The position numbers were made by a program, and so were the translations under genes. 64,000 nt of DNA, from the NCBI RefSeq assembly GCF_014697425.1, contig NZ_JACJRU010000005.1, positions 1-64,000 of the forward strand. Direction: 5' to 3'. The notes beneath the pieces were generated by a model. The model saw only the letters and a list, made by a program, of their open reading frames with translations. It was not told where the DNA came from and ran no database searches. The DNA is from Nostoc sp. FACHB-110. GTDB taxonomy: Bacteria; Cyanobacteriota; Cyanobacteriia; Cyanobacteriales; Nostocaceae. This document shows, in pieces, positions 34,927 to 42,211 of the stretch. Position 1 is the first letter of the stretch; every line of letters begins with the position of its first letter.

Positions 34927-36351
34927 GTGTCCGACATTGTAAATAAGCTTTGGGGCTTCTGCCATACTCTTCGTCATGATGGAATAGACTATGGTGATTA
35001 CATTGAACAACTTACATATTTGCTATTTCTTAAAATGGCAGATGAAAAAGGTATTGATATTCCAACACAAGATGGCATTGAGTATGACTGGAACAGCCTT
35101 AAAAAACGTTCTGGTACTGACTTGACAGACCATTACCAAACATTATTACAAGTAATGCGGCAAGCACCTGGGATTTTAGGTGATATTTTCGCTCAATCCA
35201 TGCCCCGATTTAATAATCCTGTCAATCTCAAACGCATCATTACAATGATTGATGAGGAAGAATGGACAGCTTTAGACGTAGATGTAAAAGCGGCGGCATT
35301 TGAAGGTTTATTAGAAAAAGCAGCAAGTGAAGGTAAAAAAGGTGCCGGACAATATTTTACACCGAGAGTTTTAATTCAATCTATTGTCAGGGTAATGAAA
35401 CCTGACCCTAGAGTTAGCCCTGATTTTAAAATTTGCGATCCAGCCTGTGGGACTGGTGGCTTTTTGGTGTCTGCTTATCAATGGTTATTGGATATCAGTG
35501 GTGGAGCCTTTGAGCGTAGTATAGTTCCGCGGATAAAAACTCAAACCTATTATGGTCAAGATTTAGTTCCCCGCCCTAGACGATTGGCGTTGATGAATTT
35601 GTTTTTACAAGGTCTACAACCAAGAATCTATTTAGGTGATGCAATCTATGAAGCTGATAAAGGCGAAAAATATGATTGTATTTTGACAAATCCACCATTT
35701 GGAACTAAAGGAGCAAACCAAATACCCGATAGAGATGATTTCACGATTGCAACGAGTAACAAGCAATTAAACTTTGTTCAGCACGTTGTGAGTATCCTTA
35801 AGTCTGGGGGTAGAGCAGCGATGGTTTTACCTGATAATTGTTTATTTGAGGGTAAAGCAGGTGAGGTATTTAAGTTATTAATGGAAGATTGTAATTTACA
35901 CACCATTTTGAGATTACCGAGAGGAACTTTTACACCTTATTCTCAAGGAGTAAAAGCAAATGTAGTTTTTTTTCAAAAAGGTTTCTCAACCGAAAATACT
36001 TGGATATTTGATGCACGTTCTAATGTCCCAAGTGTAACTAAAAAAGAACGTCCGCTAACTCTTAAGCATTTTGCAGAGTTTGAGCAATGTTACGGTGATG
36101 ATCCTAATGGAAATAGTTCAAGAAAAGATGTAGGAGTTGAAACCCGATTTAAATGCTTTAGTATTCGTGAAATCCAGAATCGAGATTATAAACTTGATAT
36201 TACTTGGCTGAAAGATGAAAGTTTAGAGGATGGAGATAGTTTGCCAGAACCCCAAGATTTAATGAGTGAAGCGATTATGCAATTGGAAGCAGTTGTTGAT
36301 GATTTAAGAGATATCTTCCAATTAATTGGAGCTAGTGGAGAGGATTCATAA
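34927..36351 (+). CDS. hsdM: Type I DNA methyltransferase subunit HsdM
   Basis: An N6-adenine methyltransferase that, with HsdS, protects the host site and forms the core of the restriction complex. The N-terminal helical domain (IVNKLWGFCHTLRHDGIDYG, YLLFLKMADE) is typical. AGQYFTPRVL leads to the AdoMet motif DPACGTGGF (171-179) and the catalytic NPPF (255-258). At 474 residues it has the normal length. The start is GTG at 34927; its stop shares one base with the hsdS ATG, so both are co-translated. Confidence 0.93.
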   Translation: MSDIVNKLWGFCHTLRHDGIDYGDYIEQLTYLLFLKMADEKGIDIPTQDGIEYDWNSLKKRSGTDLTDHYQTLLQVMRQAPGILGDIFAQSMPRFNNPVNLKRIITMIDEEEWTALDVDVKAAAFEGLLEKAASEGKKGAGQYFTPRVLIQSIVRVMKPDPRVSPDFKICDPACGTGGFLVSAYQWLLDISGGAFERSIVPRIKTQTYYGQDLVPRPRRLALMNLFLQGLQPRIYLGDAIYEADKGEKYDCILTNPPFGTKGANQIPDRDDFTIATSNKQLNFVQHVVSILKSGGRAAMVLPDNCLFEGKAGEVFKLLMEDCNLHTILRLPRGTFTPYSQGVKANVVFFQKGFSTENTWIFDARSNVPSVTKKERPLTLKHFAEFEQCYGDDPNGNSSRKDVGVETRFKCFSIREIQNRDYKLDITWLKDESLEDGDSLPEPQDLMSEAIMQLEAVVDDLRDIFQLIGASGEDS

Positions 36352-37994
36352 TGAGCCTTGTTGTACCATTCGACGAGATTTTTGCACAAGAAATAGGGTT
36401 ACTCGCTAAACATCATACTTGGGAGAGAGTTGAAATTAAACTAGTTGCTGAAATTATTAATGGTTTTCCCTTTAAATCTAGCCTTTTTTCTAAAGATAAA
36501 GGCTTTCCTATAATTAGAATTCGTGATATATCATGCAGTAAGTCAGAAACTTATTATATAGGGGAATATGTTGAAGAATATGTGGTTTTATCAGGCGATT
36601 TACTCATTGGAATGGATGGTAATTTTATCTGCTGTGAATGGAAAGGGGAGAGAGGGTTATTAAATCAACGAGTATGCAAAGTAATAACTAATGAAAAATA
36701 CTTAGTTAAAAAGTTTCTACTTTATGGAATTAATGGCTATTTAAGTGCTATTCAAAAAGCTACCTCGTCTGTTACGGTTGCACATTTATCATCTTTAGAT
36801 ATTGTAAAGATTCCTTTTCCGCTCCCTCCTCTCAAAGAGCAACAGCGCATTGTAGCAAAGCTAGAAAAACTATTAGCTAAAGTTGATACCTGTAAAGAGA
36901 GACTCGGCAAAATTCCTGCTATCCTCAAGCATTTCCGCCAATCCATCTTAGCTGCTGCTTGTTCCGGCCGCCTCACTGCTGATTGGAGGGAGGGTAATCC
37001 TGATGTAGAATCAGCAGAGGAATTGTTAAAAAATATTAGATACGAGCGTCGAAATGTATGGGAAGAAAATCAGTTAAGTAGGATAAAATTAAAGAAAAAA
37101 CAGCCTAAAGTTGATAATTGGAAACAAAATTATCAAGAGCCTGCGTTCCCAAAAATAGAAGAAATTTTTTTTGAAATACCAGAAAGTTGGTGCTATTCGT
37201 TTATAGAAATTTTGCTTTCTACGACTAGAAAGGGTATGAAGACAGGCCCTTTTGGAAGCCTCCTTAAAAAGCATGAGCATCAAACAGAAGGAGTTCCTGT
37301 CTTAGGAATAGAAAATATAGCTGCAATGGAATTTATTCCTGGAAGCAAAATACATATAAGCAAAGAGAAAGCAAATGAATTATCAGAATATGATGCCAGA
37401 CCAGGCGATGTTTTAATATCGCGTTCAGGAACAGTTGGTGAAGTTTGTGTTGTACCTGAAGGGTTAGGCGAAGCAAGAATATCAACCAACTTAATGCGTA
37501 TAAGCCTAGCTCCTAATGGATTAGTGCCTGCTTTTTTTTGTATGCTTTTTAACGGTTCTCCATTTGTTTTAAATCAAATATCTGAATTATGTAAAGGCAG
37601 TACACGAGATTTTTTAAATCAGGAAATCCTTTCATCTATAATTTTTCCGATCCCCCCTCTTTCCGAACAACAAGAAATAGTCAATCGAGTACAAACCTTA
37701 TTTAAAATAGCTGACCAAATCGAACAACGCTACCAAAAAGCTAAAAGCTACGTTGATGGCCTCTCCCAATCTATCATTGCCAAAGCCTTTCGTGGTGAAC
37801 TCGTTCCTCAAGACCCCAATGATGAACAAGCTTCCGTTTTACTGGAACGCATCAAGGCTGAATGGGCAAAGCAAGAAGGCAAGACTAGAGTGGTTAAAAA
37901 GTCTAAGTCCACAGGTAAAATTACAGGATCAACTAAAAGTAAAGTTAAGAAACAAAACTTAAAAATAATACAACCAAAATTGCCAGGATTTTGA
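36351..37994 (+). CDS. hsdS: Type I specificity subunit HsdS
   Basis: A 547-residue protein with two target recognition domains. Each half ends in the conserved boundary PFPLPPLKEQQRIVAKLEKLL and PIPPLSEQQEIVNRVQTLF, followed by a long helix (central and C-terminal) that spaces the two recognition sites. It sets the bipartite DNA sequence recognised by the whole enzyme. After the second half, a Lys/Ser-rich tail ends IIQPKLPGF, common in this subfamily. The target sequence cannot be read from the protein. ATG overlaps the hsdM stop (TAATG). Confidence 0.92.
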   Translation: MSLVVPFDEIFAQEIGLLAKHHTWERVEIKLVAEIINGFPFKSSLFSKDKGFPIIRIRDISCSKSETYYIGEYVEEYVVLSGDLLIGMDGNFICCEWKGERGLLNQRVCKVITNEKYLVKKFLLYGINGYLSAIQKATSSVTVAHLSSLDIVKIPFPLPPLKEQQRIVAKLEKLLAKVDTCKERLGKIPAILKHFRQSILAAACSGRLTADWREGNPDVESAEELLKNIRYERRNVWEENQLSRIKLKKKQPKVDNWKQNYQEPAFPKIEEIFFEIPESWCYSFIEILLSTTRKGMKTGPFGSLLKKHEHQTEGVPVLGIENIAAMEFIPGSKIHISKEKANELSEYDARPGDVLISRSGTVGEVCVVPEGLGEARISTNLMRISLAPNGLVPAFFCMLFNGSPFVLNQISELCKGSTRDFLNQEILSSIIFPIPPLSEQQEIVNRVQTLFKIADQIEQRYQKAKSYVDGLSQSIIAKAFRGELVPQDPNDEQASVLLERIKAEWAKQEGKTRVVKKSKSTGKITGSTKSKVKKQNLKIIQPKLPGF

Positions 37995-38096
37995 ATAATT
38001 TGCTAGCTTATTAAAGCTGCTTATTGGTATCGTATTAAACTAAGTTTAACAAAAAATATTTAAGCATGTAAGCTATAAAGATGGCAAGGAATAATT

Positions 38097-38363
38097 ATGG
38101 GAATGCCCTGTGAAGTCAACAGTATCTTAAAACTTAAGCAATCTCAAGGCTATCCTGAACAACTAAAAATAGGAGAGCAGTATCAGGCTATCAAAGAAGA
38201 CTATAGAATTATTCCAGTAGATGTCCCTATTCCTCTAGTTAATAATGACTGGGTTGCCTATGCAGATATTATTATTAGAAAATTAACGTGGGAAAATAAG
38301 CAAACTATTGTAGTTTTTGAAATTGATAGAATTTATGAGCAGCCCTTTAAGGTAAAAATTTGA
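38097..38363 (+). CDS. DUF2584-like small protein
   Basis: An 88-residue protein starting MGMPCEVNSILKLKQSQGYP and containing YRIIPVDVPIPLVNNDW and the beta-strand pattern YADIIIRKLTWENKQTIVVFEI. It resembles a small family of unknown function (DUF2584, as I recall from Bacillus and cyanobacteria). AAGGA lies just upstream of the ATG. It is the first of three tightly packed genes (4-bp gap to the next) that lie 100 bp after hsdS and end at a terminator, so it may be the start of a separate cassette. No function is known to me. Confidence 0.55.
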   Translation: MGMPCEVNSILKLKQSQGYPEQLKIGEQYQAIKEDYRIIPVDVPIPLVNNDWVAYADIIIRKLTWENKQTIVVFEIDRIYEQPFKVKI

Positions 38364-38367
38364 ACTT

Positions 38368-39207
38368 ATGTCAAAGCTAAATTTGCAGTCTTTAAAGAAA
38401 AACTTTAAATATGAAGTTGACTATTTACTTAGCAAATTTAAGCTTTCTCAAGCTGTTGTTTTTATTATTACACTTTTATGTTTAGTAGTAACTGGATTGG
38501 GTGATACAACTTCTTTTTTTAACAGCAACAATAGTTTTATACCTAAAGATTGGACTTGGTTTAATAGTAAAAAATTTGTTAATTTATTAGCTGCGTGTAT
38601 AATTTTAATTCCTTCTATACTAACCTGGCTAAATGAATTTAAACGTCAATCACAAGAGTATAGTGAAATATCTGAACTTGTTGTAGAAAATGTTATACCT
38701 AGAATACAAAACGAATTAATCATTTTTAAAGAGAATTTAAAAACTAAATTTAATATTTCTGATAATATTAGATTATCTGTTTTTGTACCTATAAGATACA
38801 GCTTATGTAATTGGAAATTACAAATGGTCTGTAAAACAAGTAATATTCCTGATAAAGAGCTTATAGCAGCTTTTGCACTTAATGAAGGTGTTTTAGGATA
38901 TACTTTTTTTAAGACAAGAAAACAACATATAGAATTTATTGATGTATCTAACAATAATAATCTTCCTAGTAAATACGTTCCATTGAATCAAGATAATTTT
39001 AACTTAATAAATAGAGATATTAAGGCGGTTTTGGTAGTCTCTGCATTTCAAAATGGTTCAGTTGCGGGTTTACTAGCTATAGATACAGAAAATTTATTAG
39101 ATTTAAGTAAAATGGAAGATTATAAATTGCATAGTGACGCATTAGATTGGATAATAGCTAGAAGTAAAGCAGTTAAATGGATTTGGAGAATTAAGAATAA
39201 TGTCTAA
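38368..39207 (+). CDS. Two-helix membrane protein with a cytosolic GAF-like domain
   Basis: I do not recognise this 279-residue protein by name. Two hydrophobic segments (about residues 28-46 and 69-86) form a hairpin in the membrane. A helical, possibly coiled stretch (EFKRQSQEYSEISELVVENV) leads to a C-terminal domain of about 150 residues with strand/helix order and motifs (NEGVLGYTFFKTRKQ, IKAVLVVSAFQNGSVAGLLAID) that suggest a GAF fold. The layout of membrane anchor plus ligand-binding domain recalls sensors or effectors of defence systems, but this is only an analogy. It starts 4 bp after the DUF2584-like gene and overlaps the next ORF by 8 bp. Confidence 0.6.
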   Translation: MSKLNLQSLKKNFKYEVDYLLSKFKLSQAVVFIITLLCLVVTGLGDTTSFFNSNNSFIPKDWTWFNSKKFVNLLAACIILIPSILTWLNEFKRQSQEYSEISELVVENVIPRIQNELIIFKENLKTKFNISDNIRLSVFVPIRYSLCNWKLQMVCKTSNIPDKELIAAFALNEGVLGYTFFKTRKQHIEFIDVSNNNNLPSKYVPLNQDNFNLINRDIKAVLVVSAFQNGSVAGLLAIDTENLLDLSKMEDYKLHSDALDWIIARSKAVKWIWRIKNNV

Positions 39208-39379
39208 ATTATTTCCAGACATTACTAAGCATGAAAGAAAGTTAGTTGATGTTATTTCGGATGGCAGTGCAAAAACATACGTATATAAAGATGTTAGCGA
39301 AAAAAGCTCTGAAGGAAATTTTTGGAATAAGCTAATTGATAAAATTTCCAATAAGTCCCAAAAAGAATCTAACTCATAA
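39200..39379 (+). CDS. 59-residue protein coupled to the membrane GAF-like gene
   Basis: The ATG at 39200 lies 8 bp inside the end of the preceding gene. The product MSKLFPDITKHERKLVDVIS ... ends KISNKSQKESNS and is charged, soluble and without clear motifs. The overlap and the terminator at 39459 suggest it is the last gene of the cassette. It is too short for confident assignment, but coupling supports translation. Confidence 0.45.
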   Translation: MSKLFPDITKHERKLVDVISDGSAKTYVYKDVSEKSSEGNFWNKLIDKISNKSQKESNS

Positions 39380-39458
39380 TTGTTTTTGGCAGAGCCTAGT
39401 GAAAAATTGTATATGTTACTGAAAAATTTTCATTAGTCTTCTGCCAATCTAAGCTAAT

Positions 39459-39494
39459 AAACCTTTGCTCATAATGATTAGCAGAGGTTTTTAC
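39459..39494 (+). terminator. Terminator of the left-arm operon
   Basis: AAACCTTTGCT and AGCAGAGGTTT form a near-perfect stem around CATAATGATT, followed by a T-rich run. It separates the cargo genes from the convergent recombinase/helicase operon. Confidence 0.65.
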
Positions 39495-39572
39495 TTTATG
39501 TCTCATTATTGAGGAGAAACTATTCAATCTTGTTTAGATATAACATTGCAGTTTTTAATATTCAAACATCCT

Positions 39573-39863
39573 TCATTCTTCATGTTCTACATGAATTTTG
39601 TAGTTAATAAAAAGCTTAGGGATGGATATATTCATAGCATTGGCCAGCTTTTCAATAGTTTCGAGCGAAGGATTTAGCTCACCTCTTTCCAGGTTTGAAA
39701 TGTTAGGACGGTGAAGTCCAGCCCGCTCTGCAAGCTGTTCTTGTGATAAATCCAGTTCCCGCTTACGCCGCCTGACCGCTTTGCCAAAGCGTTGTTTTAT
39801 GTCTAGTTCATTATTTTCACTCACTGCACAATCTTCAGAAAGTGCAAGAAACAAATCATCCAA
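39573..39863 (-). CDS. XRE-family HTH regulator
   Basis: A 96-residue Cro/CI-type repressor: GKAVRRRKRELDLSQEQLAERAGLHRPNISNLERGELNPSLETIEKLANAMNI is shown as the classical five-helix domain from about residue 27 to 84 (key helix ISNLERG). It probably regulates the island's own genes. The frame has no ATG; a TTG at 39863 or GTG at 39824 (VSENNELDIKQRFG) are the candidate starts. It is the last gene of the right-arm series, 106 bp beyond the helicase. Confidence 0.8.
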   Translation of the reverse strand: MDDLFLALSEDCAVSENNELDIKQRFGKAVRRRKRELDLSQEQLAERAGLHRPNISNLERGELNPSLETIEKLANAMNISIPKLFINYKIHVEHEE

Positions 39864-39969
39864 TATCTATTATTTATTAGCCAACTGTAATTTTTAAATT
39901 CATTAGTTCAAGAAGAATTTAAGCTACAGGACATTAACACGGCAGTTTAAATCAATTGTTGATTTTAAA

Positions 39970-41280
39970 TCAAACTATAATATCACTAAATTTTCCAATA
40001 GCAGCATCAAAAATAACTTTACAAACTCCAGTCCGGCCGTTTCTATGCTTTGCTACATTAATCTCTATTACATTTTTATCTGATGTATTAGAGTTATAAT
40101 ATTCATCTCGATAAAGAAGCAGTCCTATATCCATATCCTGCTCTATATCTCCTGAATCCTTAATATCCGCCATTGTAGGACGTTTATCTATTTGATTTTC
40201 GACACCTCTATTAATTTGGGCTAATGCTACAAAAGGACAGTTAAATTCCTTAGCAAGGTCTTTAAATGCACCAGAGAATTTCCCAATGGTTTGCGCTCGA
40301 TTCGAGGCTGCTCTATCTCCTAGTTTTTGGATATAATCCATGACTATCAATCCTAAACTTCCCCTTTCATACTTGACTCGACGCAATGCAGAGCGCATTC
40401 TAGTAAGATTCTGGATACTGGCTGGTGTATCATCAATAATAATGGGTGAGTTATTTAATACCTTTAAAGCTGTACTAAGTTCAGCTATCTCACTTTTATA
40501 GACTTTGTTATGGATCAGCCGATGAGAATCAATTTTAGCGTGCATTGCTAAAAATCGCTTCGTTAGCTGTTCTTTATTTGTTTCTGCACTGAAAAATACT
40601 ACAGGAAGATTGTAGCTTAGAGCAACGTGATTTGCGAAATGACAGCCAAGCCAAGTTTTTCCCATTGAAGCTCTGGCTCCAATTACAATTAAATCTTCCT
40701 TAACCAATCCACCCATCAATTTGTCTAAGTCTATTAATCCTGTAGATAAAGCAGGAGTTACTTCCTGCCCTAATTGCTTTACAATTAAGGCTAGAGAATT
40801 GCTGATTGCTTCTGGGCTAAATTTATCAGTTTTATTTTCTGTAATTCTAAATATCTTCTCTTCTGATAAGTCTATAACTTTCTCTAAATCAATAGTAGTG
40901 TCAAAACCTAGCTCAACAATTTTATTTCCTGCTTCAATTAGTTGACGGCGTTTATATTTTTCTAAAACTAATTCAGTATAGCTGTCTATATTGTCTGCTG
41001 ATACTTTATTATTTGCTAACTGGGCTAGTTTATTTCGTCCGCCAACGTTTCTTAGCAGCTTGTGGTCGGACAACCAACTGCTAACAGTCATTATGTCTGT
41101 TAGCTTATCTTGATAATACAATTCTAGGGCTGCTTTATAAATTTGTTGATGAGCAGATAAATAAAAAGCATCAACAGGTAGGTTATCGGCAATTTTACTA
41201 ATAGCACTAGCATCTAGCAAAATACTGCTTAGTATGTTTTCTTCGGCATCTGTATTCTGTGGTATAGATTTCTCATTCAT
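39970..41280 (-). CDS. DnaB-type replicative helicase
   Basis: A 436-residue DnaB-like protein. The N-terminal domain (DAEENILSSILLDASAI, FYLSAHQQIYKAALELYYQ) is that of replicative helicases. The RecA-like motor follows with Walker A GARASMGKT (201-209), the VVFFSAETNKEQLTKR block, Walker B LIVMDYIQKL, LAQINRGVE and HRNGRTG. Chromosomal cyanobacterial DnaB is usually longer, and this is a separate, mobile-element version. Its start overlaps the end of the HTH/coiled-coil gene by 8 bp, tying it to the recombinase operon. A replication step during transfer or excision is a reasonable inference. Confidence 0.88.
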   Translation of the reverse strand: MNEKSIPQNTDAEENILSSILLDASAISKIADNLPVDAFYLSAHQQIYKAALELYYQDKLTDIMTVSSWLSDHKLLRNVGGRNKLAQLANNKVSADNIDSYTELVLEKYKRRQLIEAGNKIVELGFDTTIDLEKVIDLSEEKIFRITENKTDKFSPEAISNSLALIVKQLGQEVTPALSTGLIDLDKLMGGLVKEDLIVIGARASMGKTWLGCHFANHVALSYNLPVVFFSAETNKEQLTKRFLAMHAKIDSHRLIHNKVYKSEIAELSTALKVLNNSPIIIDDTPASIQNLTRMRSALRRVKYERGSLGLIVMDYIQKLGDRAASNRAQTIGKFSGAFKDLAKEFNCPFVALAQINRGVENQIDKRPTMADIKDSGDIEQDMDIGLLLYRDEYYNSNTSDKNVIEINVAKHRNGRTGVCKVIFDAAIGKFSDIIV

Positions 41281-42211
41281 TTGGTTGATAAAAAATCCTA
41301 CTTAAAATTTTCAGTTCTTCTGGTGAGGCGAATTCTTCCTCTATTGTTGACTGGGTATTATTAAAATTATTTGTTGTTATATGGCGATTAGATGTGGGCT
41401 TATGTTTTTTATTTGGTACAGATTCTTTCTTAATTGCTGCGTATAGCCATTTACTAAAATCACCAATCTTAGTGCCTTCGCCGATGGCTTCTTTTAAAGC
41501 TTCAATTGCATTGATAACAACAGATTCTGGCTTTGATTTAATCTGTTTCTTAAATGTTTCATTAAATGAAATATTTAGCGAGGATAGCTCGTTTTCAACT
41601 TGTTCCATAAAGCTGAATTGCTGAGATTTTAATTCATCTTTGTTATTTTTAGATGTTTTCCCATTAATTGGCACAACATTATCTCCCTGAGCAGGTAGAT
41701 TTTGTACAGGTAAATCAACTACATTTGCTTGGGCGGTATGCAAAGAACCTTGCAATTCTTTAATTACAGTGCGTAAACGCTTCACCTCATCCTCTAAGTC
41801 TACAACCTGTGCAGCCTGTGCTAGAAGCTCTTTGTTCATTCGCCGCTGCTCATCTAGTATTGTTTGCAAGCGCTTATTTGATACTTTCAGTTTTTCTAGT
41901 TCATTTTCTAATACATCAATGTTGCGTGTAGTGCGTGGTTTGTGGGTGGACTCCTTCTGTTGTTTCTGTGCTTGTTCAATTTCATAACGCAGGTGCTTAT
42001 TAACAAAGCCAACACTGAAACCAGTTCGCCTCGCTACCTCATTCTGGCTAATAGTGACACCCTGAGCTTGCATTTCCTGAATGACAGCGTGAGCAGAAAT
42101 AACTCTCTCTTCACGCTCACGGGCAGAACGTTCTCGCACCTGTTGACCATGACGGCTACGTTCTGCCTCATCCCAGTTCCGGTGAATTTGTCGCTTTATT
42201 GTCTCGCTCAT
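41273..42211 (-). CDS. HTH and coiled-coil accessory protein (TnpC/DUF6262-like)
   Basis: A 312-residue protein. The first 60 residues are basic and helical; a helix-turn-helix is visible at ISQNEVARRTGFSVGFVNKHLR, followed by a long coiled coil (LENELEKLKVSNKRLQ to VIKELQGSLHTAQ) and a less ordered tail. The layout resembles the small third protein (TnpC) that accompanies the recombinases of Tn554-like elements, but it is about twice as long. The gene overlaps the recombinase upstream by 44 bp and the helicase downstream by 8 bp. A DNA-binding or orientation factor for recombination is inferred. Confidence 0.6.
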   Translation of the reverse strand: MSETIKRQIHRNWDEAERSRHGQQVRERSAREREERVISAHAVIQEMQAQGVTISQNEVARRTGFSVGFVNKHLRYEIEQAQKQQKESTHKPRTTRNIDVLENELEKLKVSNKRLQTILDEQRRMNKELLAQAAQVVDLEDEVKRLRTVIKELQGSLHTAQANVVDLPVQNLPAQGDNVVPINGKTSKNNKDELKSQQFSFMEQVENELSSLNISFNETFKKQIKSKPESVVINAIEALKEAIGEGTKIGDFSKWLYAAIKKESVPNKKHKPTSNRHITTNNFNNTQSTIEEEFASPEELKILSRIFYQPNE

